A DNA stretch of 64,000 nucleotides from Salipiger sp. H15. Lineage in GTDB: Bacteria > Pseudomonadota > Alphaproteobacteria > Rhodobacterales > Rhodobacteraceae. The DNA lies in the NCBI RefSeq assembly GCF_040409955.1, contig NZ_CP123384.1, positions 2,365,501 to 2,429,500 on the forward strand, in the 5' to 3' direction. Positions within the stretch are counted from its first letter, which is position 1, and each line of letters starts with the position of its first letter. The notes beneath the pieces are model-generated. The model saw only the letters and a program-made list of their open reading frames with translations. It was not told the origin of the DNA and did no database searches. The position numbers were made by a program, and so were the translations under genes. Shown piece by piece: positions 45,877 to 54,920 of the stretch.

Positions 45877-47410
45877 CCTCGCGCTTTGCGCCGCCCTCTG
45901 GGGCGGCGCTTCCCTTGCTGCCGAGGGCACGGCGGCGGGCGGATACCTGCCCGAGCTCTCCGACGCCCACCTCCACACCATCGCCCGCACCAGCGACGAG
46001 GCCCTGCGCATTGCCGCCGTGACCGCGCTCACGCGGGATTTCTCCGCCCCCGAGAAGTTCGAGGACCTGCCCGCCGGGGCCGCCACAGTGCGACCGCGCC
46101 GCGACGCCGAGGCCTTCTCGCAACCCTCGGGCAACATGGAGTTCGACCGCGAGCTCGATTTCAAGGTGGGCAACGGGCTCTTCCGCAAGCTCTGGGTCTC
46201 GTCGCCCTCGTCGACCCGCGCCTCGGACGGGCTCGGCCCGCTCTACAACGCCCGCGGCTGCCAGAACTGCCACCTCAAGGACGGGCGCGGCCATCCGCCC
46301 GCCGGGCCGAGCGACGGGGCCGTGTCGATCTTCCTGCGGGTCTCGGTGCCCGCCCATCCCGGCGCCGAGATGCCCGAAATCGCCGAGTGGATCGCCACCG
46401 AGCCCGACCCGGTCTACGGCAGCCAGATCCAGGATTTCGCCACCGTCGGGCAGGGCGCCGAGGCGCGGTTCGAGGTCAGCTACGCCGAGATCGAGGTGCC
46501 GCTTTCGGGCGGCGAGCGCGCCGCGCTGCGGGTGCCGAGCTATGCCGCCGCCGACCTTGCCTACGGCCCGCTGGGCGAGGGCGCCATGCTGAGCCCGCGC
46601 GTCGCGCCGCAGATGATCGGGCTCGGCCTGCTCGAGGCGATCCCCGCCGCGGACATCCTTGCCCTTGCCGACTCGGAGGACGCCGACGGCGACGGCATCT
46701 CGGGCCGCCCGGCGATCGTCTGGTCGATCGAGCAGGGCGCGCCGATGCTCGGCCGCTTCGGGCACAAGGCGGGCATGGCGACGATCCGCGAACAGTCTTC
46801 GGCCGCCTTCGCCAGCGACATCGGCATCTCGACCCCGCTGCACCCGGATGTCTGGGGCGACTGCACCCCGGCGCAGCTGGCCTGCCGCACCGCCCCCGGC
46901 GGCGACGATCCCGAGCGCGGCGGCTTCGAGGCGGACATGGCGGCGCTCGATCTCGTCACCTTCTACAGCCGCAACCTCGGCGTGCCGGCGCGGCGCGACG
47001 TGGACGATCCGCAGGTGCTGGACGGCAAGCGCGTCTTCTACGAGACCGGCTGCCCCGCCTGCCACACCCCGAAATTCGTCACCCACCGGCTCGATGCCCA
47101 GCCCGAGCAGAGCTTCCAGCTGATCTGGCCCTATTCGGACATGCTGCTGCATGACATGGGCGAGGGGCTGGCGGACAACCGCCCCGACGGCCGCGCAACA
47201 GGACGTGAATGGCGCACCGCGCCGCTCTGGGGTATCGGCCTCACCCAGCGGGTGAGCGGCCATACCACCTTCCTGCATGACGGACGCGCGCGCAGCCTGC
47301 TCGAGGCGATCCTCTGGCACGGCGGCGAGGCGGAGACGCAGCGCGACCGGGTGGTTTCCATGGTGCCGGCGGACCGCGCGGCGCTGATCCGGTATCTGGA
47401 GAGTTTGTGA
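45836..47410 (+). CDS. Di-heme oxidoreductase (DUF1111, thiol oxidoreductase-like)
   Basis: A 524-residue exported di-heme cytochrome c protein. An N-terminal basic segment plus hydrophobic helix forms the signal (cleavage near GGASLA). Heme sites are CQNCH at 142-146 and CPACH at 406-410. [15 protein letters not shown] is the conserved central block. It lies between two imelysin genes, as in other marine bacteria where the set is iron-regulated; it may act as a ferric reductase or oxidase (inference). ATG 45836 lies inside bfr; ATG 45848 is an alternative. Confidence 0.87.
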   Translation: MRFSMRRRWTKPSSLALCAALWGGASLAAEGTAAGGYLPELSDAHLHTIARTSDEALRIAAVTALTRDFSAPEKFEDLPAGAATVRPRRDAEAFSQPSGNMEFDRELDFKVGNGLFRKLWVSSPSSTRASDGLGPLYNARGCQNCHLKDGRGHPPAGPSDGAVSIFLRVSVPAHPGAEMPEIAEWIATEPDPVYGSQIQDFATVGQGAEARFEVSYAEIEVPLSGGERAALRVPSYAAADLAYGPLGEGAMLSPRVAPQMIGLGLLEAIPAADILALADSEDADGDGISGRPAIVWSIEQGAPMLGRFGHKAGMATIREQSSAAFASDIGISTPLHPDVWGDCTPAQLACRTAPGGDDPERGGFEADMAALDLVTFYSRNLGVPARRDVDDPQVLDGKRVFYETGCPACHTPKFVTHRLDAQPEQSFQLIWPYSDMLLHDMGEGLADNRPDGRATGREWRTAPLWGIGLTQRVSGHTTFLHDGRARSLLEAILWHGGEAETQRDRVVSMVPADRAALIRYLESL

Positions 47411-48406
47411 ATGAAGAAAAGCCTGACCCTTTGCGCCGCGCTGCTGGCGGCACCGCTAGCCGTGCCGCTGCAGGCGGGCGTGCCCGAGGCCCTCAGCGAG
47501 CATATCCTGCCCGGCTTCGCCGGTTTCGCGCAGGCCACCGAGACGCTTGCCGGGGCGGCGCAGGCCGATTGCACGGCGGACTCGCTGCATGACGCGTGGA
47601 TGCATGCCTTCGACATGTGGAACGCCGTGGCGGACATCCATATCGGCCCCTCCGAGACCGGCGCGCTGCCCGTCGCCTTCTGGCCCGACAGCCGCGGCTT
47701 CACGCCCAAGACGCTGGGCCGGATGATCGCCGGCGAGGAGGAGGTCGGCCGCGATCCCATCGCCTATGCCGATGTCTCGATCGCCGCGCGCGGGCTCTAT
47801 CCGCTCGAGTTCATGCTCTACGACCCCGCCTTCTCGGGCTACGAGAAGGGCAGCTATGCCTGCACGCTGGTGCAGACCATGACCCGCGATCTTGCCCGTC
47901 AGGCGGCGGTGCTCGACGCCGGCTGGGAGGGCCAGTTCGCCAACGTGCTGCGCACCGCCGGCGAGGAGGGCAACGCCACCTACATGGGCGAGGACGAGGC
48001 GATCCGCGCGCTCTACACACAGATCCTGACCGGGCTCGAGTTCACCGCCGACACGCGGCTCGGCCGTCCGCTCGGCACCTTCGAGCGGCCGCGCCCCAGC
48101 CGCGCCGAGACCTGGCGTTCGGGCCGCAGCCTGCGCAACGTGCTGCAGGATTCCAAGGGCGCCTACGACATGGCCGCGGCGCTGGCCGACTGGGACCTGC
48201 CGCAGAGCAAGGCGGCGCTCGACCGGCTCTACGAGCTGGCCGAGCGGGTCGAGGATCCGGGCTTCCAGAAGGTCGAGGAGCCGGGCGAACGGCTGCACAT
48301 CGAGATCCTGCAGCAGCAGGTGCGCGCGCTGAGCGACGCGCTCGAGCAGGAGATCGGCCTGCGGCTCGGCATCCAGCCCGGCTTCAACTCGGGCGACGGG
48401 GACTGA
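47411..48406 (+). CDS. Second imelysin family protein
   Basis: A 331-residue exported protein, signal peptide about 1-22. Its start immediately follows the di-heme gene stop (TGA then ATG, no gap). The imelysin fold is indicated by AWMHAFDMWNAV and by RGLYPLEFMLYDPAF, which aligns with the GxHxxE region of the first imelysin; here the motif reads GLYPLE, so Tyr replaces the His. It thus differs in a likely metal ligand and may have a partner rather than a duplicate role. Confidence 0.83.
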   Translation: MKKSLTLCAALLAAPLAVPLQAGVPEALSEHILPGFAGFAQATETLAGAAQADCTADSLHDAWMHAFDMWNAVADIHIGPSETGALPVAFWPDSRGFTPKTLGRMIAGEEEVGRDPIAYADVSIAARGLYPLEFMLYDPAFSGYEKGSYACTLVQTMTRDLARQAAVLDAGWEGQFANVLRTAGEEGNATYMGEDEAIRALYTQILTGLEFTADTRLGRPLGTFERPRPSRAETWRSGRSLRNVLQDSKGAYDMAAALADWDLPQSKAALDRLYELAERVEDPGFQKVEEPGERLHIEILQQQVRALSDALEQEIGLRLGIQPGFNSGDGD

Positions 48407-48410
48407 GACC

Positions 48411-49487
48411 ATGACCACCAGACGCAATTTCCTCGCCAGCCTGCTGGCCGTCTCCGCCGCGCCTGCGACCGGCTGGGCCGCGGTGGGTGATCCCGCCTAC
48501 CTCGCCGCCGCGAAGAAGGAAGACGGCAGCTTCGTGCTCGTCGGCCTGCGCGAGGGCGGCGAAGAGGCCTTCCGCGTGCCGCTGCCGGCGCGCGGCCATG
48601 CCGCCTGCGCCCACCCGACCCGCGCCGAGGCGGTGGGCTTCGCCCGCCGTCCCGGCACCTACGCGCTGGTCATCGACTGCGTCTCGGGCGAGGTGCTGCA
48701 CGAGCTGAGCGCGCCCGAGGGGCACAGTTTCAACGGCCACGGCGCGTTTTCCGCCGACGGCACGGTGCTCTTCACCTCCGAGCAGGTGGCCGAGGGCAGC
48801 GAGGGGCGCGTCGGCGTCTGGGACGTGGCGGCGGGCTACGCGCGGGTCTCGGACTTCCCCACGCATGGGCTCGGCCCGCACGAGCTGCGGCTGATGCCGG
48901 ACGGGCAGAGCCTCGTCATCGCCAACGGCGGCATCCAGACCGACGCCTTCGACCGCAACCAGCTCAACATCGACACGATGCAGCCGAACCTCGCCTACGT
49001 GGGCTTCGACGGCACGCTGCTGGAAATGGTCGAGCTCGATCCCGAGTTGCACCAGAACTCGATCCGCCACCTCGCGCTGCGCGGCGACGGGCTGGTGGGC
49101 TTCTGCATGCAGTGGCAGGGCGAGGAGGGGGCGGCGACGCCGCTGCTGGGCCTGCACCGGAGGGGCGCGGCGCCGGTGCTCTGCGAGGCGCCGCTCGGCG
49201 ACGAGCTGGTGATGCAGGGCTACGCGGGCAGCGTCGCCTTCGCCGGCGAGGGGCGCGAGATCGCGATCACCTCGCCGAAGGGCGGGCGGATGCACCGTTT
49301 CTCGGAAACGGGAGAGTTTCTCGGGGCGGTGTCGCGCACCGATGTCTGCGGCCTTGCCACGCACGAGGGCGGCTACATGGCGAGCGACGGTCTCGGCGGG
49401 CTCATCCTCGTGGCGGGCGGCACGTCAAAGCCGCTGCGCCGCGGCGATCTCGCCTGGGACAACCACCTCGTTCGCATCGCGGGGTAA
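48411..49487 (+). CDS. DUF1513 family Tat-exported protein
   Basis: A 358-residue protein. The N-terminus TTRRNFLASLLAVSAAPATGWA is a twin-arginine signal (RRNFLA). The rest is beta-rich, with propeller-like repeats (GHGAFSADGTVLFTSE, GPHELRLMPDGQSLVIANGG, NSIRHLALRGDGLVG). DUF1513 proteins occur next to imelysin/DUF1111 pairs, so a role in periplasmic iron handling is inferred from context. It is the last gene of the operon, 4 bp after imelysin 2. Confidence 0.85.
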   Translation: MTTRRNFLASLLAVSAAPATGWAAVGDPAYLAAAKKEDGSFVLVGLREGGEEAFRVPLPARGHAACAHPTRAEAVGFARRPGTYALVIDCVSGEVLHELSAPEGHSFNGHGAFSADGTVLFTSEQVAEGSEGRVGVWDVAAGYARVSDFPTHGLGPHELRLMPDGQSLVIANGGIQTDAFDRNQLNIDTMQPNLAYVGFDGTLLEMVELDPELHQNSIRHLALRGDGLVGFCMQWQGEEGAATPLLGLHRRGAAPVLCEAPLGDELVMQGYAGSVAFAGEGREIAITSPKGGRMHRFSETGEFLGAVSRTDVCGLATHEGGYMASDGLGGLILVAGGTSKPLRRGDLAWDNHLVRIAG

Positions 49488-49564
49488 CATCCGGACCCGG
49501 CCCGGTTCGGCAGTTCATGGGCACATTGGAAAGCGGCCCCTTAGGGCCCAACACCACGATCTGC

Positions 49565-49598
49565 AGCCGGCTCCCGGGGAAGACTTCGGGAGCCGGCT
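49565..49598. repeat. Perfect 12-bp inverted repeat after the iron operon
   Basis: AGCCGGCTCCCG at 49565-49576 and CGGGAGCCGGCT at 49587-49598 with a 10-base loop, 78 bp after the DUF1513 stop. No T run follows. It may be a rho-assisted end or a 3' stabiliser for the operon mRNA, or a boundary scar beside the broken DUF805 gene. Confidence 0.55.
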
Positions 49599-49631
49599 CA
49601 AAGGGTCGGTGTCGCGGAGCGCGCCGCCTGA

Positions 49632-49967
49632 TCAAGGGCGTCTCACGGCTTGGGCGCCGCCGGGCGGGGCCCAAACCGGTTGGGTTCGGCGGCTCCACGG
49701 CGCGCGAGCCAGAAGGAGAATGATCTTGAGGCCGAGCAGCGCGGTAAACGGGCCAGGTCCGTAGCTGTTCATGATCTTCAGACCCTGCGTTGCCTCTTGT
49801 GCCGCGGTCCGGACAACAAGCCGGGTCTCGACCACCGGTCCGAAGATCAGGACATTGATGATCGATGCGACGATCGTCGCCAGAAATGTTCCAAGAATGA
49901 ATATCCGGAACTCGGCCCTGGATGCACGGCCCGAAAGATCCACGTATTTCCGCAGACAGGCCTTCAC
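49632..49967 (-). pseudogene. DUF805 membrane protein, C-terminally broken
   Basis: The first ~75 residues are DUF805-like: CLRKYVDLSGRASRAEF, then a membrane helix FILGTFLATIVASIINVLIF and a second hydrophobic run FTALLGLKIILLL. From about 49735 the frame continues into Arg/Pro/Trp-rich sequence. It lacks the conserved VRRLHDxxRSGWW block and the last helices that complete the family. This looks like loss of the 3' part by a deletion or join near 49720-49740. GC is lower than in neighbours. Confidence 0.6.
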
Positions 49968-50172
49968 TGATTCAACGAAGGTTACTGGTCACCTCCGTAC
50001 CGGTCTCGCCCAATGTCTCTGGGCAACTGTTTGCAGCATAAGGGAAATATTTGCGACGCGGCAATTGATTGTTGCGCCGATGCCTTCGTGAGGAACGGGC
50101 TCGAAACGGTCGTCGCGCTTCGAGCCCTTCATGGTGATCACGAGCACCATCCAGCGAATGACTTGCTGCAAG

Positions 50173-50197
50173 AAAGCGGGCCGCATGGGCCCGCTTT
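50173..50197 (-). terminator. Intrinsic terminator of the peroxiredoxin gene
   Basis: Perfect 10-bp stem AAAGCGGGCC/GGCCCGCTTT with loop GCATG; on the minus strand it runs into CTTTCTTGC, 22 bp after the stop. Confidence 0.75.
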
Positions 50198-50219
50198 GCG
50201 CGTCAGTCCTGAGCCGGGC

Positions 50220-50768
50220 TCAGGCGGCTGCGCCGGCCTTCTCGCTCGCGAGGTATTCCAGCAGGGACTCGGGGCTCGACACGCCGTAGGGATCCTCGCC
50301 GTGGTTGTCTGACAGGCCCGGCTCCTCGAACCATGCCTCGACCACGCCGTCGTCGATGATCGCCGCGTAGCGCCACGAGCGCATGCCGAAGCCGAGGTTG
50401 TCCTTGCTCACCAGCATGCCGATCTTGCGGGTGAATTCGCCCGAGCCGTCGGGGATGACCTTGACCGCCTCGAGGTCCTGCGACTTCGCCCACTGGTTCA
50501 TCACGAAGCTGTCGTTGACCGACATGCAGTAGATCTCGTCGATGCCATTCGCGCGGAAGGTCTCGGCGTTCTTCTCGAAGCCCGGCAGCTGGTAGGTCGA
50601 GCAGGTGGGGGTGAAGGCGCCCGGCAGCGAGAAGAGGATCACCCGCTTGCCCTTGAAGTAATCCGCCGTGGTCATGTCCTGCCAGCGGAAGGGGTTGGTG
50701 CCGCCGAGGGACTCGTCGCGGACGCGGGTGCGGAAGGTGACATTGGGAAGCGCGACGCCGGTTCTCAT
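50220..50768 (-). CDS. Peroxiredoxin (Prx5/glutaredoxin-type)
   Basis: Thiol peroxidase reducing H2O2 and alkyl hydroperoxides, 182 residues. The peroxidatic Cys is in [16 protein letters not shown], the Prx5 motif, with Thr two residues before the Cys. [13 protein letters not shown] and [24 protein letters not shown] are typical of the subgroup that uses glutaredoxin or a fused Grx; no fused domain is present. ATG 50768 gives the standard N-terminus. Monocistronic, divergent from lipA. Confidence 0.9.
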   Translation of the reverse strand: MRTGVALPNVTFRTRVRDESLGGTNPFRWQDMTTADYFKGKRVILFSLPGAFTPTCSTYQLPGFEKNAETFRANGIDEIYCMSVNDSFVMNQWAKSQDLEAVKVIPDGSGEFTRKIGMLVSKDNLGFGMRSWRYAAIIDDGVVEAWFEEPGLSDNHGEDPYGVSSPESLLEYLASEKAGAAA

Positions 50769-51045
50769 TCTGGTGTCCTTTCGGGAACTTGTGTCCTGGG
50801 CCCTCCTCCCTGACGCGGGGATAGGCGGGGCTGCGGCGAGGTGCAAGCAGAAGCCGGCCGCCGCGTCAGGTGCGGGTCCATATCGCGGCGCATCTGCCCG
50901 GCGATTGCGCTTTTCCGAGGATCGGCGTAGGGGAGGCGCCGAAACGTGCCGCCCCGCGGGACGCCGATCCGGGTGCAGGGCTGGAACCTCTGCCGGAACG
51001 CGGCTATCTTGCGGGCAACCTGACCCACATCGCGGGGGAAACGCT

Positions 51046-51996
51046 TTGCGAGACCTGAAGATCCCGGCGCAGCGCCATCCGGAGAAGGCGCATCGTCCCG
51101 ACAATGCCCAGCCCAAGAAACCGGACTGGATTCGCGTCAAGGCGCCGGGCGGCGCGGGCTACAACGAGACCCGCCGCATCATGCGCGAGCACAAGCTGGT
51201 GACCGTCTGCGAAGAGGCCGGCTGCCCCAACGTGGGCGAGTGCTGGAGCCAGGGCCACGCCACCATGATGATCATGGGCGACATCTGCACCCGCGGCTGC
51301 ACCTTCTGCAACATCGCCACCGGCCGTCCGCAGAACCTCGACGTCTTCGAGCCCGGCCGGGTCGCCGACTCGGTGCAGAAGCTGGGGCTGAAGCACGTGG
51401 TGGTCACCTCGGTGGACCGCGACGACCTCGACGACGGCGGCGCCGAGCATTTCGCCCAGACCATCCGCGCGATCCGTCACCGCTCGCCCGAGACCACCAT
51501 CGAGATCCTGACGCCGGACTTCCTCAAGGCCAAGCCCGGCGCGCTCGAGACCGTGGTCGCCGCGCGTCCGGACGTGTTCAACCACAACCTCGAGACCGTG
51601 CCCGGCCTCTATCCCGAGGTGCGCCCCGGTGCGCGCTACTTCCACTCGCTGCGCCTGCTGCAGCAGGTGAAGGAGATGGACCCGCACATCTTCACCAAGT
51701 CCGGCATCATGGTCGGCCTCGGCGAGGATCGCCAGCAGGTCGGGCAGGTGATGGACGACATGCGCGCCGCCGACATCGACTTCCTGACCATCGGCCAGTA
51801 CCTGCAGCCGACGCCGAAGCACCACCGGGTGGACCGCTTCGTCACCCCCGAGGAGTTCGCGTCCTATGAGAAGGCGGCCTTCGGCAAGGGCTTCCTGATG
51901 GTCTCGGCGACGCCGCTGACCCGATCGAGCTACCACGCCGGCGACGACTTCGCCCGGCTGCGCGCGGCCCGCGAGGCCAAGCTCGCCAACGGCTGA
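51046..51996 (+). CDS. lipA: Lipoyl synthase
   Basis: Radical-SAM enzyme inserting two sulfurs into octanoyl groups on lipoyl domains. 316 residues. The auxiliary cluster motif is [12 protein letters not shown] and the radical-SAM motif CTRGCTFCN. The N-terminus [21 protein letters not shown].. is family-like back to a TTG at 51046, preceded by GGGGGAAA; no ATG or GTG lies at the right place, so a TTG start is proposed. The frame is open further upstream, but that sequence is not LipA-like. Confidence 0.93.
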   Translation: MRDLKIPAQRHPEKAHRPDNAQPKKPDWIRVKAPGGAGYNETRRIMREHKLVTVCEEAGCPNVGECWSQGHATMMIMGDICTRGCTFCNIATGRPQNLDVFEPGRVADSVQKLGLKHVVVTSVDRDDLDDGGAEHFAQTIRAIRHRSPETTIEILTPDFLKAKPGALETVVAARPDVFNHNLETVPGLYPEVRPGARYFHSLRLLQQVKEMDPHIFTKSGIMVGLGEDRQQVGQVMDDMRAADIDFLTIGQYLQPTPKHHRVDRFVTPEEFASYEKAAFGKGFLMVSATPLTRSSYHAGDDFARLRAAREAKLANG

Positions 51997-52026
51997 GCCC
52001 GGCTCGACGCGGAGACGAGTTTTTTT

Positions 52027-52078
52027 GGAAAGATGAAAAGGGGGCGAGGCCGCGGGGCCGCGCCCTCTTTCGGTTTTT
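52027..52078 (+). terminator. Terminator of lipA, preceded by a repeat-tail motif
   Basis: Near-perfect stem GGGCGAGGCC/GGCCGCGCCC (52042-52064), then a run of five T at 52074-52078. Just before it lies TTTTTGGAAAGATGAAAA, the tail motif also found at 13514-13533 and 60536-60556 on the minus strand. Confidence 0.65.
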
Positions 52079-52162
52079 GCGCCGGGCCTTTCGCGTCAAG
52101 CCTTTACGCAGGCTCGCCGCGCATCCTAAGCTTGGCCGTCGAGGGCAGGGACGAGGGGCGCG

Positions 52163-52855
52163 ATGCTGATCCGGGTCGGCGAGGATCGTACGGGGAAGAT
52201 CGACCTCTTTCTTGCGGGCCTGCTGTCCTCGATCTCGGGGGCGCTGAACGCGGTCGGCTTCCTGATCGCCGGCTCCTTCACCGCCAACATGACCGGCAAC
52301 ATCTCGGCCTTTGCCGACCATCTCGCGGGCGGGACGGTGCTGGTGGCGTTGTCCTTCCTAGGTCTGGTCGCGGCCTTCATCTGCGGCGCGGCGGCGGCGG
52401 GGCTCTGCATCCAGCTGGGCGAGCGCCGCGGGCTGCGCGCGATCTACGCACTGGCCATCGCCGGCGAGGGGCTGATCGTGCTGGCGCTCGGGCTGCTGCT
52501 GGCGCTCTGGCCGGGCGTGCCGCAGATGCTGATGGTCATCGTGCTGAGCTTCGTCATGGGGCTGCAGAACGCGGTCACCACGATGATCTCGCGCTCGCGC
52601 GTGCGCACGACGCATGTCTCGGGCATGGCGACCGACATCGGCATCGGGCTGGCGCTGCTCGCCGGCAATATCGGCACCCGCAGCGACACGTTGCCGAAGC
52701 TCGGGCTGCACAGTCTGACGCTGGCGAGCTTCGCGGCCGGAGGGGTGCTCGGCGCGCTGCTCTTCGCCAGCCTCGGCCACTGGCTCTTCACGCTCTGCGC
52801 GGCGGCGCTGCTGCTGATCTCGCTGCCCGAGGTGCTGCGCGCCCGCCGCGGCTAG
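52163..52855 (+). CDS. DUF1275 (YoaK-like) membrane protein
   Basis: A 230-residue inner-membrane protein with six hydrophobic segments. The DUF1275 signatures are clear: [27 protein letters not shown] near the N-terminus and [31 protein letters not shown] in the middle (quoted in part). The transported or sensed compound is not known. Its stop overlaps by 4 bp the end of the convergent lipoprotein gene. Confidence 0.85.
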   Translation: MLIRVGEDRTGKIDLFLAGLLSSISGALNAVGFLIAGSFTANMTGNISAFADHLAGGTVLVALSFLGLVAAFICGAAAAGLCIQLGERRGLRAIYALAIAGEGLIVLALGLLLALWPGVPQMLMVIVLSFVMGLQNAVTTMISRSRVRTTHVSGMATDIGIGLALLAGNIGTRSDTLPKLGLHSLTLASFAAGGVLGALLFASLGHWLFTLCAAALLLISLPEVLRARRG

Positions 52856-53187
52856 CGGCGCGGCACCGAGTAGAGCGTCCAGCCCTCGACCTGCGCCACC
52901 CGCGTCGCCCCCATGGGGATGACGAAGAGCCCGGCGTCCGAGCCGGGCGGGCAGGCGACGAGGTCGGCGGCATCGTCGAGATATTGGTTCGTCAGCGCGC
53001 TTTCCCCGGCGCGGCGGCAGCGGTCGCCGGGGTTCGGGTAGCCGTCGCCGAAGAGCGCGAGCTCGGCCGGGGCGCCGGTGGCCATCGGCGTGCCGCCGGT
53101 ACTGGTGCCCGTGTCGCTGTCCATGCCGCTGCAGGCCGCGACGGCGATCAGCGCGAGGGTCGCGCCGCCGGTGATCAGATGCCTCAT
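52852..53187 (-). CDS. Small hypothetical lipoprotein
   Basis: A 111-residue predicted lipoprotein: hydrophobic leader [10 protein letters not shown] with Cys about residue 19 as the lipid site, a Thr/Gly/Ser-rich linker, then a short domain with two Cys (DRCRRAGES and LVACPPGSD) that could form a disulfide. It ends with an aromatic stretch ([10 protein letters not shown]). A strong GGGAGGAG precedes ATG 53187. No family recognised. Confidence 0.6.
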   Translation of the reverse strand: MRHLITGGATLALIAVAACSGMDSDTGTSTGGTPMATGAPAELALFGDGYPNPGDRCRRAGESALTNQYLDDAADLVACPPGSDAGLFVIPMGATRVAQVEGWTLYSVPRR

Positions 53188-53265
53188 GTGGAACTCCTCC
53201 CAGACCTCGGGACAGGGTTCCAGCCTCCGGCGATTTGCGCAAGCGAAATGCCGGAGGCCGGGCGG

Positions 53266-53727
53266 TCATGCCTCGTCGCCGAGCGGCGGGCCGGTGAAGC
53301 TGAGGTGATGGGCGGCGGCGATCCGGGCCACCGTTTCCATGTCCTCGGGGATGCGGTACCGACCGCGCGCCATTTCGGCGAAGAACCCCTCGAACCCGCC
53401 CGGCGTCAGCACGACGAGGTGGCGCGAGGGGATGTCGCTCACCACGCGGAACGTGTGCTCGCTGCCGCGCGGGATGAAGGCGGTCTCGCCGGGGCCGCGG
53501 GTGAAGCGGGCGCCCTCGAACCAGAACTCGATGTCGCCGGTCAGCACCACGAAGGCCTCGTCGGCATCGTGGTGGATGTGGCGCGGCGGGCCCGAGCGCG
53601 GCGGCGAGACGCTGTCGGTGATCGACAGCGCGCCCGCCGTGGCGGCGGTGCTCAGCACGGTGCGGTAGGTGGTTCCGAGCCAGTCGAGGGTCTCGGCCGG
53701 GTTGGTCGCGGTCAAGTCGAGGGTCAT
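53266..53727 (-). CDS. Cupin domain protein
   Basis: A 153-residue single-cupin protein. Cupin motif 1 is PPRHIHHDADEAFVVLTGDIEFW (His, His and Glu metal ligands; quoted in part) and motif 2 is FIPRGSEHTFRV. It may be an enzyme or a sugar- or small-molecule-binding protein; quercetinase-like proteins share this layout. GGAGGAAACG precedes the ATG. A 16-bp palindrome of LacI-operator type lies in its 5' region, and a LysR gene is divergent. Confidence 0.82.
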   Translation of the reverse strand: MTLDLTATNPAETLDWLGTTYRTVLSTAATAGALSITDSVSPPRSGPPRHIHHDADEAFVVLTGDIEFWFEGARFTRGPGETAFIPRGSEHTFRVVSDIPSRHLVVLTPGGFEGFFAEMARGRYRIPEDMETVARIAAAHHLSFTGPPLGDEA

Positions 53728-53753
53728 CGTTTCCTCCGGTTGCTGGGATGGAA

Positions 53754-53769
53754 ACGAAAGCGCTTTCGT
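53754..53769. promoter_or_regulatory. 16-bp perfect palindrome, LacI-family-type operator
   Basis: ACGAAAGC GCTTTCGT, 27 bp upstream of the cupin ATG. The GAAAGCGCTTTC core with central CG is typical of LacI/GalR-family operators. No LacI regulator gene lies in the window, so a distant regulator is implied. Confidence 0.6.
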
Positions 53770-53828
53770 CCGGGGCTCAGGATAGGGCTGCCGAGGTCAT
53801 ATGAGAAGTCGATTGTTTGTATTATCGT

Positions 53829-53845
53829 AATTCGCATGGCGAATT
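53829..53845. promoter_or_regulatory. Inverted repeat centred on the LysR start codon
   Basis: AATTCGC, ATG, GCGAATT: perfect 7-bp arms around the initiation codon at 53836-53838. It could be an autoregulatory site or an RNA hairpin that presents or hides the start codon. Confidence 0.5.
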
Positions 53846-54780
53846 TGGCGAGCTTCGATCTCAACCTCCTGCGCGTGCTCGACGCGCTGCTGCGCGAGCG
53901 CTCGACGGTGCGTGCCGGGCAGAGGCTGGGCCTGTCGCAGCCGGCGGTCTCGGCGGCGCTGGGGCGGCTGCGCGGGGGGCTCGAGGACGAGCTCTTCTTC
54001 CGCCGCGGTCAGGGGCTCGAGCCGACACGCTACGCGCTGAGCCTCGAGGGGCCGCTGCGCGAGGTGCTGGGCGGGGTCGAGGCCCTGCTGGCGCGGCCCG
54101 AGGCGTTCCGGCCCGAGCAGTCCGAGGCGCGGTTCCGCATCTCGGGGGCCGACTTCTTTGCCGAGATGCTGATGCCGCAACTGGCCGAGCGGCTGGCGCG
54201 CTGCGCGCCGCGCATGCTGGTGCATCTCGTCGACCTGGTGCCCGACAGCTACGTCGGCACGCTCGAGCGCTACGAGGTCGATCTTGCGCTCATCCCGCGC
54301 GAGGGCGAGCTGCCCGATTGGGTGATGCGCGAGCGGGTCTTCGCCGCGCCCTTCGTGGTGGTCGCCCGCAAGGGCCATCCGCGGCTGGCGCGGGCGGGGA
54401 TCGCGCCGGACGCGGTCATTCCGCTCGACCTCTACTGCGACCTTGGCCACGTGCTCTTCTCGCCCGAGGGGCGGACCGGCGCCATGGGCGATGCCGCGCT
54501 GGCGCGGCTCGGGCGGCAGCGGCGGGTGGTGATGACCATGCCGGTCTTTGCCGGGGTCTACCGGGCGGTGGCGGGCTCGGATCTGGTGGCGCTCCTGCCG
54601 GTGCAGCTGGCGCGGCGGGTGGCGGCGGATGCGGGGCTCGAGATCTACGCGGCGCCGATGCCGCTGCCCGCGCCCGAGATCCTGATGATCTGGCACAGGC
54701 GCGAGGAGGCCCGCGCCGACCTTGCCTGGCTGCGGGCCGAGATCGCCGCGCTTCTGACCCCGCTCGACGGCATGGCGTGA
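53836..54780 (+). CDS. LysR-family transcriptional regulator (NodD/SyrM-like)
   Basis: 314 residues. The N-terminal winged helix is FDLNLLRVLDALLRERSTVRAG, then LGLSQPAVSAALGRLR and LFFRRGQGLEPTRYAL, a pattern of the NodD-like subgroup. The C-terminal effector domain has a single periplasmic-binding fold (FRISGADFFAEMLMPQL, DLVPDSYVGTLERYEVDLALIPRE; quoted in part). The coinducer is unknown. It probably controls the divergent cupin gene. There is no clear Shine-Dalgarno before the ATG, which sits inside a palindrome. Confidence 0.88.
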   Translation: MANLASFDLNLLRVLDALLRERSTVRAGQRLGLSQPAVSAALGRLRGGLEDELFFRRGQGLEPTRYALSLEGPLREVLGGVEALLARPEAFRPEQSEARFRISGADFFAEMLMPQLAERLARCAPRMLVHLVDLVPDSYVGTLERYEVDLALIPREGELPDWVMRERVFAAPFVVVARKGHPRLARAGIAPDAVIPLDLYCDLGHVLFSPEGRTGAMGDAALARLGRQRRVVMTMPVFAGVYRAVAGSDLVALLPVQLARRVAADAGLEIYAAPMPLPAPEILMIWHRREEARADLAWLRAEIAALLTPLDGMA

Positions 54781-54920
54781 GCGCAACCATGCGCCGGGAG
54801 CAGGGGCGGCTTCACGCGGTATACGAATGTATTCAGTTAATTACATGATATAGAAGGATTAATTCCTTTACATCGGACGGGGTGACGCTAGTGTCGCGGC
54901 AACATTCCGGAGCCTGTCCC

